Translations under genes and position numbers: made by a program
In this document: positions 15,777 through 23,212 of the stretch, piece after piece
How positions within the stretch are numbered: position 1 is the first letter of the stretch
Layout: each line of letters begins with the position of its first letter
Origin: HGM04593 sp045631205
Lineage (GTDB): Bacteria > Bacteroidota > Bacteroidia > Bacteroidales > Bacteroidaceae
Assembly: GCA_045631205.1 (NCBI GenBank)
Contig: JAZQUI010000023.1
Span: 28,769 to 92,768, forward strand
Direction of reading: 5' to 3'
DNA: 64,000 nucleotides
Notes under the pieces: generated by a model
The model's database searches: none
Told to the model about the DNA's origin: nothing
Seen by the model: the letters and a program-made list of their open reading frames with translations, nothing else

Positions 15777-16481
15777 TTAAATCTTCTTGGTGTAAAGGCA
15801 ATACATGAATTTAACCAGCTTCAACTGTCTTTTAAATCGTTTAGGCTCGCGCAGCAAACGATAAGCAAACTCCATATTGTGGTTCACCCACCATTTGGGA
15901 GCGCGGTGAACGTGCCCGGTATATACATCGAAACTGCCACCCAATCCCTGGAAAATAGCTTTGTGCTGCTGTTGTATCTCCTCCATAAGAAGCTCTTGTT
16001 TGGGAGAACCCATGGCAACGAACACAACATCGGGTTTCTTTTCCACAATATCGGCAATGAGAGCCGCCTTGTCCTCATCGGTTTTTATATAACCATTGCG
16101 GTAGCCTATGATATTTATGCCCTCAAACTCCTTCTGTAATTTCTCGACAGTCTCTTCTATTACCTGTTGCTTGCCACCCACCAGGTAAAATGTCTTTTCC
16201 TTGTAAAAACGAGCAATAATCTTAAGCCACAACTCGCAACCGGGAATTTTACAGGCTTTTGGGAAACCACGCTTGTGAGCCGCAATCATAGCACCTGCGC
16301 CATCAATGTAACCCACATTTCTATTTATTATGCTGCGGGTCTTCTCCGTTGCATTTATAATCTTTTCGGCATTAATGGCAACCAATATACCTTTGTTCTC
16401 GTCTATGTGGTTAAACAAATCCTCCTCGGTTGAAAAAGGAAAGAACTCTACTCCGTTTATTGATAACTTTTTATTTCCCAT
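15777..16481 (-). CDS. WecG/TagA/CpsF-family glycosyltransferase
   Basis: A 234-aa GT26 family enzyme, which usually transfers N-acetylmannosamine or a related sugar to a lipid-linked GlcNAc in polysaccharide synthesis. Motifs seen are VAINAEKI, YIDGAGAMIAAHKRG, FYLVGGKQQVIEE, GYRNGY, VFVAMGSPKQELLM and GLGGSFDVYTGHVHRAPKWW, the last being the family signature. Start ATG 16481 is chosen because the promoter at 16526-16557 excludes the longer form. It lies near the capsule cluster but has its own promoter and terminator. Confidence 0.9.
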   Translation of the reverse strand: MGNKKLSINGVEFFPFSTEEDLFNHIDENKGILVAINAEKIINATEKTRSIINRNVGYIDGAGAMIAAHKRGFPKACKIPGCELWLKIIARFYKEKTFYLVGGKQQVIEETVEKLQKEFEGINIIGYRNGYIKTDEDKAALIADIVEKKPDVVFVAMGSPKQELLMEEIQQQHKAIFQGLGGSFDVYTGHVHRAPKWWVNHNMEFAYRLLREPKRFKRQLKLVKFMYCLYTKKI

Positions 16482-16525
16482 TGCAAACTTACTTGTTGCG
16501 ACAACACAGTCGTGCTTTAACCCCA

Positions 16526-16557
16526 CAAAGTTAAACAATTATTTGCAACAAAATCAA
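16526..16557 (-). promoter_or_regulatory. Promoter of the WecG/TagA-family gene
   Basis: On the minus strand TAACTTTG at 16533-16526 is the -7 element, with TTG copies at 16551-16557 as candidate -33. The start near 16521 gives a leader of about 40 nt. Confidence 0.55.
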
Positions 16558-16743
16558 TTTTATAGAAATTTATTAAACTAAAATGTTAAGTACAACCTGT
16601 TTGAAATTATTAGTCATAAATGGCTAATTTGCAAGGAAGGACGGGAAATTGCCTGTTTTTATAAAAAAACTTTTAATTTTATAAAACATTTTGCTTTTGT
16701 ATGTGTTCTTATAGAAAAAAGCAACAAAAATCCTCAGTATAAT

Positions 16744-17226
16744 ATGACAAATTACGAACGTGAGATAGTGAGTACACGCGAGTATCTCTATACCTATGCC
16801 AGGTTTCTCACCCACAACCAATACCGTGCCGACGACCTTTTGCAGGATACCCTGCTACACATACTTTCCAATGCCGATAAATATGACGACCGTAACAGAT
16901 TTTCGTCGTGGGCACGTGTAGTTATGCGAAACACATTTTACAACGACGAACGTGCGGAAACCACTCACACCAGCACCCTCATCGTAGGTTACGACGATAT
17001 TGAAGAGCCCTGCTCCCTGGTAGCCGACAGCGAGTGCAATTACTCTTATGCCGAACTGCTGATGCTTGTGAACAGCCTCCCGCAAGAACAATCGCTACTG
17101 TTGCACCGCCGCATCGCCGGCTATAAGTACGAAGAGATTGCCGAAGAGTTCGGCATTCCTGTGGGCACTGTAAAGAGCCAGCTCTTTGCCGCTAAAAACA
17201 AGTTGAAGAAGTTGATGGAGAGGTGA
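16744..17226 (+). CDS. ECF-type RNA polymerase sigma factor
   Basis: A 160-aa sigma-70 family group 4 protein. Region 2 is EYLYTYARFLTHNQYRADDLLQDTLLHIL...FSSWARVVMRNTFYND (residues 12-72). Region 4 is LPQEQSLLLHRRIAGYKYEEIAEEFGIPVGTVKSQLFAAKNKLKKLM (112-158). No anti-sigma gene follows; the next 500 nt hold only a coding remnant on the other strand. It is flanked by the three genes that share the TGTCAA-N4-GCAACC promoter element, so it is a candidate regulator of them. That link is inference. Confidence 0.93.
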   Translation: MTNYEREIVSTREYLYTYARFLTHNQYRADDLLQDTLLHILSNADKYDDRNRFSSWARVVMRNTFYNDERAETTHTSTLIVGYDDIEEPCSLVADSECNYSYAELLMLVNSLPQEQSLLLHRRIAGYKYEEIAEEFGIPVGTVKSQLFAAKNKLKKLMER

Positions 17227-17234
17227 TGAGGCTG

Positions 17235-17465
17235 TTATTTCGCAATGTTCAAAAGATAATGCGACATAGCATTGAACATAAAAGCATTGCTCCAACGCAT
17301 ATAAGAAATCTTTGAACTTATACCCTTCTTCAACTGGTAATAGAAATAACCCTTACCTTTGTCCTGCATGTTCTTAATTGCCCAGTCAACTGTTGGTATC
17401 TTTTGTAAATAGATGGTGTAACCAATACTTATAGAATGGATGGTGCTTTTTGTCGAATAGCTCGT
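17235..17465 (-). pseudogene. C-terminal coding remnant, unknown family
   Basis: On the minus strand a frame is open for 76 codons, bounded upstream by an in-frame TAA at 17466-17468 and ending at TAA 17235-17237. The translation looks protein-like, including IPTVDWAIKNMQDKGKGYFY and MRWSNAFMFNAMSHYLLNIAK. The only in-frame ATGs are internal; the first (17369) would give 44 aa. It looks like the 3' end of a gene whose front was lost. I do not recognise the parent family. Confidence 0.4.
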
Positions 17466-17474
17466 TTATTATAA

Positions 17475-17502
17475 GTAACAACTTTGTTAACAAAGTTGTT
17501 AC
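17475..17502. repeat. Perfect 28-bp palindrome
   Basis: GTAACAACTTTGTT is followed directly by its exact reverse complement. There is no loop and no T run on either side, so it is not a standard terminator. It lies at the broken end of the coding remnant. Confidence 0.85.
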
Positions 17503-17656
17503 ATGGTTTAAATTCTTATTAAGATTATTTATACCAAATAACTAAGGATGAAAACAATATCTTTTTTGTTACAAAAGATATTAAAAGCAAGTTATGTTAT
17601 TCTTTTTCTTTGCATAGCCATTATTGGCTAAACTCTATTGCAAAGGTGATAGAAAG

Positions 17657-17700
17657 TGTCAATATCGCAACCTTGTTGCAGCCATTAGCCTTTACCTTTG
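17657..17700 (+). promoter_or_regulatory. Promoter with shared TGTCAA-N4-GCAACC element (copy B)
   Basis: TGTCAA at 17657, GCAACCT at 17667 and TACCTTTG at 17693 have the same spacing as copies A and C. The -7 element overlaps a TTG at 17698 that would otherwise look like a start codon. A leader of about 47 nt remains before ATG 17752. Confidence 0.78.
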
Positions 17701-17751
17701 CACGCAAAGAGAGATAATAAGTCGTTTAAAAACAAACACCTGAATGTTATT

Positions 17752-18345
17752 ATGAAAAACAAGGCAACCACAAAAGCTGTAAAACAAAGCGGTGCTGTAA
17801 AAGGCAACCTGGTAGAAAAACTTACACTCGATATATTGAGTGACAGACACAATGCACTTGCGCGTTATATGGGCATCCCTTGCGTTGTAGATGCAACAGC
17901 AATGCTCAGCGGTGCAGCAACCCTCGATGGAGGTCTTAAAAAGAAAAAGTTATACGCCGGTTATTGCGTAGAATTACAACCTTTCAAAGGCGAGTTCTCT
18001 AAAATACGTTTTTGTGCAGCCAACAATGGCGAAGATGTAGTCTTTGGCTACATTGTCGATTGCGATGGCAACATCGAGAGCATGTCACAGTCCGATGAAG
18101 CTCGCATTTCCACAGTAACCCTGCCTTTGACACCAAAGAGCAGAACCCTTTATGCAAGCCTTCCCGCATATAAAGGCAAACCCGAATGGGAAAATGTAAC
18201 GGTGGAACTTATTAACGATGGCATTATTCCCAATGTGGAGAAGGCTATAAATAACCTTCATTCCAAAATTTGCGCGTTGGAAAAGCGTGTCGAGAAAGCA
18301 ATTCGTGGTAACGCTTGTGGTGAGAACAATTATTGCCTTTGTTAA
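17752..18345 (+). CDS. Unknown protein of the co-regulated fibre-like gene set
   Basis: A 197-aa protein with no signal peptide. Residues about 30-150 look beta-rich (KLYAGYCVELQPFKGEFSKI, DVVFGYIVDCDGNIESM). The C-terminus is a probable coiled coil (VEKAINNLHSKICALEKRVEKA) ending in a Cys-containing tail. The plan resembles small receptor-binding or chaperone-like fibre proteins, but I recognise no family. It shares its promoter element with the two fibre/SGNH genes and has its own terminator. Confidence 0.7.
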   Translation: MKNKATTKAVKQSGAVKGNLVEKLTLDILSDRHNALARYMGIPCVVDATAMLSGAATLDGGLKKKKLYAGYCVELQPFKGEFSKIRFCAANNGEDVVFGYIVDCDGNIESMSQSDEARISTVTLPLTPKSRTLYASLPAYKGKPEWENVTVELINDGIIPNVEKAINNLHSKICALEKRVEKAIRGNACGENNYCLC

Positions 18346-18365
18346 GGGAATATAGTAGAACATTA

Positions 18366-18398
18366 AATGCGGGCACTTTTGAAGTGCCCGCATTTTTT
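18366..18398 (+). terminator. Rho-independent terminator after the gene at 17752
   Basis: AATGCGGGCACTT and AAGTGCCCGCATT form a 13-bp stem with a 2-nt gap between arms in the sequence (real loop larger), ending in six T residues. It lies 20 nt after the stop. Confidence 0.93.
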
Positions 18399-18493
18399 CT
18401 AGTTGTTTGTTAGCTGACGAGCCTAAACTTTTTTACAAAAAAGCTGTAGAGTTCAGACGTTGTTTCCAATTGCCTATAGGTGAAAGTAAAAAC

Positions 18494-18537
18494 TGTCAAA
18501 ACAGCAACCTTGTGGCTGTCTGTTGCTTGTATCTTCG
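18494..18537 (+). promoter_or_regulatory. Promoter with shared TGTCAA-N4-GCAACC element (copy C)
   Basis: TGTCAA at 18494, GCAACCT at 18504 and TATCTTCG at 18530 repeat the spacing of copies A and B. The start near 18542 gives a leader of about 9 nt before ATG 18551 and rules out the longer reading frame from 18407. Confidence 0.8.
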
Positions 18538-18550
18538 CGTTAAAAATACT

Positions 18551-20368
18551 ATGAGTGAAAAGGTTAAAAAAAATGCTGTGAGGTATAAACCTCTGTTCAA
18601 TGAAAGTGGTGCCGGGTATAAAAGCGAGTGTAGTCTTAACAAAATCTTTTTCCCGGGGTGTTATTCCGTAGAGATAGACCACATAGGTATTGATGTGGGC
18701 TTGCCAATTGATGATTGTGGCGATGAGCATTACATTGTTGGTAATTTATTCGTTACCGATTGTGGCACATTGGGGCCAAAACAGAATAACCGTGTTACAG
18801 GGCAGGTACTGGTATTTACCACGCGAGTGGAAAAAGTTACAAAGATTTATACTCGCACTTTTGCCGATGGTGAGTGGAGCAAGTGGCGCACTCTTGCCGA
18901 AACTGGTATGTACGATAAAATAGCAAATACCGACGAGTTACTGGCAAGTGTCGAGGAATTGGTGAATGTTACAAAAGAGTTACAGACAAATGTTGATGCT
19001 GAAACATCTCGTGCTAAAGTTGCGGAAGGTAATAACACTCTTGCTATTGGTAATGAAATGTTTCGTGCGCAGACAGCCGAGGCTGAATTGGATATAAAAT
19101 TAGCTGAAAATATAGCGCAGACATCTTCTAAGTTAGATAGTTTAGATAATAATATTGCAAGTATTATTACAAAGAAATTGTCACTTGCGGTTAGTGGATA
19201 TTATCAACTGTCGGGCAAGCTTGGTAACACTGAAAATGCAATGAATACAGGGTTAGTAGAGATTGGCAAGTATTCAAAATTGCGCTATTCTGCATTGGTG
19301 GGAACTAATGCTGCGGCTGTATGTTTCTTTGATTCCTCAAAAAAGTGCATAACAGTGCTCAATGTTGCAGGAACAAGCGCATTAATTAATGGTGTAATAG
19401 ATTTATCGAATCCAGCCTATGCTGATGCTAAGTATGTTGCTGTTTCTTATTACGATAAAGATAAAAAGTTTGAGCAGTATGAAGCATTGCTATACGAAAA
19501 TGATTCGTTGGGGTTGAGAGTCGAGAGTGTAGAGAAAGTTAAATTGTTAATGCCACTTACTGATTCCGGCTTAAAAGTGTTGATTTTTGGCGATTCAATA
19601 ACTTCCTGTGCTTCTATTACAACAAATGAACAACAGCAAACAACAGCCTATACTTTTTATATGAGTAGTGGCTCGTTTGTGAATGAGATAGGTGAGACGG
19701 TTACATATAGTATGTGGCCTGCTCTTTTGAAGAAGTACCTTGTCTGTTCCGATTTGCGAAACTATGCTTTTGGTGGGGCTTCTTACACTGAAAGAGAGAG
19801 AGAAGCTGGAAATGAGAGACAAAATCTCTCCTATCAAATTCAGCTTGCGTTGAATGATGTATCTAATCCTAATGGCGTGTTCCCCACTATGGGCAATTTT
19901 GTGCCAGATGTTATAATATTTGCATTAGGTACAAATGATGGTACACCGAATGATACTTATGATAGTGCTATGGAAAAAACTATAATGAGTGCTGATGGAC
20001 AAAATATTGATGTTGATGCAACACTTGCAAACTTGAATATAGCGAACACTTGTGAGGCTGTTAGGTATGCTTTCCTCAAAGTGAAGCAGGCTTTTTCTCA
20101 GGCCTTGTGCTTGTGTGTGCTGCCTATACAAAGGGCAAGTACAGAAACTCCGGGAATTAACGAAGTGCTGGAGAAACTTGCAAAAAGGTATTCTATAAAG
20201 GTGATAGATGGCTCCTCCGAACTTGGTGTTGTAAGGGACTTGGAAATAATCAAAGGATTAGGTGTAAACCTTAAAGATGGGGTGCACCCCACCGATAAGG
20301 GGCAGAAACTGTTTGTGCGTATGATGGTGAATGCTATAAAAAATAATTACTTAGATGTTGGCTTATAA
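18551..20368 (+). CDS. Fibre-like protein with C-terminal SGNH hydrolase domain (C)
   Basis: A 605-aa protein without signal peptide. Residues 1-115 are strongly similar to the start of the protein at 13964 (shared KPL, HYIVGNL, VTDCGT, NRVTGQVL) and end in YTRTFADGEWSKWRTL. Residues 120-210 are coiled coil. Residues 210-320 form a beta-rich module (SGYYQLSGKLGN, YSALVGTNAAAVCFFDSSKK) of a kind I know from phage tail proteins. Residues about 340-605 are an SGNH hydrolase with GDSITS, LGTND and DGVHP, all catalytic blocks intact. The SGNH domain is unlike that of protein A. Confidence 0.8.
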   Translation: MSEKVKKNAVRYKPLFNESGAGYKSECSLNKIFFPGCYSVEIDHIGIDVGLPIDDCGDEHYIVGNLFVTDCGTLGPKQNNRVTGQVLVFTTRVEKVTKIYTRTFADGEWSKWRTLAETGMYDKIANTDELLASVEELVNVTKELQTNVDAETSRAKVAEGNNTLAIGNEMFRAQTAEAELDIKLAENIAQTSSKLDSLDNNIASIITKKLSLAVSGYYQLSGKLGNTENAMNTGLVEIGKYSKLRYSALVGTNAAAVCFFDSSKKCITVLNVAGTSALINGVIDLSNPAYADAKYVAVSYYDKDKKFEQYEALLYENDSLGLRVESVEKVKLLMPLTDSGLKVLIFGDSITSCASITTNEQQQTTAYTFYMSSGSFVNEIGETVTYSMWPALLKKYLVCSDLRNYAFGGASYTEREREAGNERQNLSYQIQLALNDVSNPNGVFPTMGNFVPDVIIFALGTNDGTPNDTYDSAMEKTIMSADGQNIDVDATLANLNIANTCEAVRYAFLKVKQAFSQALCLCVLPIQRASTETPGINEVLEKLAKRYSIKVIDGSSELGVVRDLEIIKGLGVNLKDGVHPTDKGQKLFVRMMVNAIKNNYLDVGL

Positions 20369-20411
20369 ATCACGCAAGGTGATTCCGTGCTTGTTTTCGA
20401 TGTGTATGATA

Positions 20412-20453
20412 AAGAATATAAGGCTACCCTTTTCAGGGTAGCCTTATATTCTT
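20412..20453. terminator. Bidirectional terminator between convergent genes
   Basis: A perfect 19-bp inverted repeat (20412-20430 with 20435-20453; core AAGGCTACCCT) with loop TTTC separates the plus-strand gene ending at 20368 from the minus-strand gene ending at 20452. AT-rich ends on both sides can serve both directions. The right arm includes the stop codon of the acetyltransferase gene. Confidence 0.88.
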
Positions 20454-20997
20454 ATTTTCTGTATCTAATAACTCTTGCGGGGTTCCCGGCTACTACTGCA
20501 TAGTCGGGTATCTGTTTAGTTACAACACTGCCGGCTCCTATAATAACTCCTGTCCCGATACGCTTTGTATTGCCTAAGATTGTTACTCGCGAGCCTATCC
20601 ATACATCGTCGCATATTTCAAGTTCAGAATTAGGCAGATGTCCTTGTTTGTTCATTGGAATATCTGTGCGTGAATTACCATGTCCTCCTCCCAAAATAAG
20701 AACCTCTTCGCCCATCATTACATTGTTGCCTATTTTAAGTTCTGTACTTTGTACATGAAAGTATGAACCAATGCCACTATGGTTACCAATGTCTATTTTT
20801 GAACCATTTCCAACATAGGCGTTGTTTTCAATGTATAAACCGGTTCCGCAGCTTTTGAACATTCTTTTACATAAAAAACGTCTGAAACGTAACGACAACT
20901 TGCCTATTAATGGAAATGTAGATTTTGGAAGGTGTTGCGCAACAGTATAGTAGAGTATATTAGCCACTCTTGTTATTAGTTTGTTGATAGCTGACAT
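20452..20997 (-). CDS. Hexapeptide-repeat acyltransferase
   Basis: A 181-aa left-handed beta-helix acyltransferase of the maltose/galactoside acetyltransferase type, which puts O-acetyl groups on sugars. Hexapeptide repeats run from about residue 60 (VGNGSKIDIGNHSGIGSYFH). The C-terminal part has WIGSRVTILGN, IGTGVIIGAGSVVTKQIPDYAVVAGNPARVIR, the family C-terminal signature. It is last in the capsule cluster, 7 nt after the GT2 gene. Confidence 0.88.
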   Translation of the reverse strand: MSAINKLITRVANILYYTVAQHLPKSTFPLIGKLSLRFRRFLCKRMFKSCGTGLYIENNAYVGNGSKIDIGNHSGIGSYFHVQSTELKIGNNVMMGEEVLILGGGHGNSRTDIPMNKQGHLPNSELEICDDVWIGSRVTILGNTKRIGTGVIIGAGSVVTKQIPDYAVVAGNPARVIRYRK

Positions 20998-21004
20998 TTT
21001 ATGG

Positions 21005-21931
21005 CTATTTTTTTAATACATATTTCTTGTTTTCCCTTGTTTCAAGCACCTTTTTTATCTGGAATATTTTGCTGAATCCTATTGTGAGGTTAGAGCGATG
21101 CTGTATAATTCTTTTAAGAACATATAGTACATACTTAAACCCGAATACTCTTGATTTTGCAATGTAATATAGAACCGACAGTTGATGCTTGTTTTTCTTT
21201 ATTGAGCACAGAAAATCATTTACTCGTAATGCAACCTCGAATCTTGCTGTGAACACCTCTTTGCTGAATGTGTTCATTAAGCTACCCTTAGATACTGTAA
21301 TTACATATATTGGTTCACTTGTTGCATCAATGCTTTTTGCACGATAGGCAGCATTTACTGCAAAAAATACATCGTTCGAAGCTATAACTTCGTCAAATTT
21401 TAGCTTGTATGTATCTACAATTTCTTTGCGAATGAGCTTACACACTGGACCTGTATGATGGTATTTGAGCATATCCTCGCTTTCAGGGCACGGATTTGCC
21501 AGATAACCATCTACTAGTACCATCAAGCGTTCATGGCGATAGGCTGTCTCTCCTGTGTCGATATATTTACTGGTGCATCCGAAATATATGATATCTTTAT
21601 CGGAATTATAGTATTTTTCGAGTTGCTCGTTCAGACTTGGTGTGAAATAGTCATCAGCATCTGAGAATAGTAACCATTTTCCTTTTGCTTTACTCAATGC
21701 GATGTTACGTGCTTTTCCTGCTCCACCGCCTTGAGGATTAAAATGAATTTCAACATTATTGCAGAATTTATGTTCTTTTAATGCTGCTACATGTTCTTGA
21801 TTGCTATTATCATCTACAATAATCACTTGATACGAATCGTCATCGGGGATTGTGCTCAATAATTTGAGCAACAACCCTGATGAGTTCTTATGTGGAATTA
21901 TTATTGAATATTTAATATTAGAGGCGGCCAT
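21005..21931 (-). CDS. GT2 family glycosyltransferase
   Basis: A 308-aa GT-A fold enzyme. It opens with YSIIIPHKNSSGLLLKLL, then VIIVDDNSNQ, GGGAGKARNIALSKAKGKWL and the metal-binding LFSDADDYF. It should add one sugar to the lipid-linked repeat unit on the cytoplasmic face. Acceptor and donor cannot be predicted. The start overlaps the end of the dehydrogenase gene by 14 nt. Confidence 0.9.
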   Translation of the reverse strand: MAASNIKYSIIIPHKNSSGLLLKLLSTIPDDDSYQVIIVDDNSNQEHVAALKEHKFCNNVEIHFNPQGGGAGKARNIALSKAKGKWLLFSDADDYFTPSLNEQLEKYYNSDKDIIYFGCTSKYIDTGETAYRHERLMVLVDGYLANPCPESEDMLKYHHTGPVCKLIRKEIVDTYKLKFDEVIASNDVFFAVNAAYRAKSIDATSEPIYVITVSKGSLMNTFSKEVFTARFEVALRVNDFLCSIKKNKHQLSVLYYIAKSRVFGFKYVLYVLKRIIQHRSNLTIGFSKIFQIKKVLETRENKKYVLKK

Positions 21932-23192
21932 GAATGAAATTTCTGTTTATGATACCTTTAATGTCGTAAACAATACAACCTGAATTATATATTTTTTCAA
22001 AATCTATTTCAAGGAATTCCTTGTGGGCAACGCCAAGAATTACTGCATCGTATTTTTCGTTAAGGCATTTTTTGTCGTTGGTTATCTCTATGTTATATTC
22101 ATGCTTAACCTCATCGGCATTAGCCCATGGATCGTAAATGGTGATGTTGTTGGTGTATTCTTGTAAAGTTGTATAAACATCTACAATCTTTGTATTGCGA
22201 ATGTCGGGGCAGTTTTCTTTGAAGGTGATGCCGAGAAGAAGAATTTTTGCATCTTTTACCATTACGCCGTTCTTGTTCATTAGTTTTATTGCTTGATTGG
22301 CAACGTAATCACCCATTCCGTCGTTCAAGCGGCGTGCAGAGAACATTACGCGAGGTAAAACTCCGTATACCTGCGCTTTTTGTATGAGATAATATGGATC
22401 GACGCTAATACAGTGTCCACCCACAAGGCCGGGTTTAAGTTTTATGAAGTTCCATTTTGATGCTGCTGCTTCTATTACATCGTTGGTGTCGATGCCCATG
22501 GCATTGAATATCTTTGCAAGTTCGTTCATGAAGGCAATATTGATATCTCGCTGTGAGTTTTCAATAATTTTTGAAGCCTCGGCAACCTTGATGGATGTTG
22601 CTTTGTGTGTACCATTGATGAGCACCGAATTATAAACATTATCTACAATATCGGCAATTTCGGGTGTAGAACCGGAGGTTACTTTCTTAATTTTTTCAAC
22701 TGTGTGTTCCTTATCGCCCGGATTTATGCGCTCGGGAGAGTAACCGGCGTAGAAGTCCACATTATATTTTAACCCCGATACACGCTCAACAACCGGCAGA
22801 CATTCTTCTTCTGTTACACCCGGATATACGGTTGATTCGTATACAACAATGTCGCCTTTTGATATTACTTTACCAACAGTTTCGCTTGCTCCCCATAGAG
22901 GCCTTAAATCGGGATGATTGTCTTTGTCAACGGGTGTCGGCACTGCTACAACATAGAAATTACAATCTTTAATTTCATCAAGTTGTGTAGTGCATTTGAA
23001 TCCATGGTTGTTAATCGCATCTTGTAAGAGCTCATCACTAACTTCCAAAGTTGCATCGTGTCCGCTATTTAGTGCATCGACGCGTTTTTGGTTAAGGTCA
23101 AAACCTATTGTTTCATACTTTGTAGAGAATAGGCGTGCTAATGGGAGGCCTACATAACCAAGACCGATTACACAAATTTTAATTGTTTTCAT
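21918..23192 (-). CDS. Nucleotide-sugar dehydrogenase, TviB/WbpO-like
   Basis: A 424-aa member of the UDP-glucose/GDP-mannose dehydrogenase family. The NAD-binding start is ICVIGLGYVGLPLARLF, followed by VPTPVD, YESTVYPGVTEEECLP, YSPERINPGD, and the catalytic-cysteine segment GLVGGHCISVDPYYL. The ERINPGD form matches the branch oxidising UDP-HexNAc to the uronic acid (WbpA/WbpO/TviB). It is one of three such enzymes in the cluster. Confidence 0.9.
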   Translation of the reverse strand: MKTIKICVIGLGYVGLPLARLFSTKYETIGFDLNQKRVDALNSGHDATLEVSDELLQDAINNHGFKCTTQLDEIKDCNFYVVAVPTPVDKDNHPDLRPLWGASETVGKVISKGDIVVYESTVYPGVTEEECLPVVERVSGLKYNVDFYAGYSPERINPGDKEHTVEKIKKVTSGSTPEIADIVDNVYNSVLINGTHKATSIKVAEASKIIENSQRDINIAFMNELAKIFNAMGIDTNDVIEAAASKWNFIKLKPGLVGGHCISVDPYYLIQKAQVYGVLPRVMFSARRLNDGMGDYVANQAIKLMNKNGVMVKDAKILLLGITFKENCPDIRNTKIVDVYTTLQEYTNNITIYDPWANADEVKHEYNIEITNDKKCLNEKYDAVILGVAHKEFLEIDFEKIYNSGCIVYDIKGIINRNFIHGRL

Positions 23193-23212
23193 GTGATTAT
23201 ATTTTTTATGAT

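Larger units (their letters stand above)
17227..17751. other. 525-nt gap between ECF sigma gene and next gene
   Basis: This stretch holds the minus-strand coding remnant (17235-17465), the 28-bp palindrome (17475-17502), about 150 nt of AT-rich sequence with no recognised signal, and the promoter copy B (17657-17700). No terminator was seen for the sigma gene. Confidence 0.6.

Noticed and set aside
18407..18550. Longer N-terminus for the gene at 18551
   Set aside because: The extension spans the promoter element and -7 box. The family N-terminus begins at ATG 18551.
13964..20368. Prophage region
   Set aside because: Only fibre-like domains are present. No capsid, portal, terminase, sheath, lysin or integrase genes, and each gene has its own promoter and terminator.
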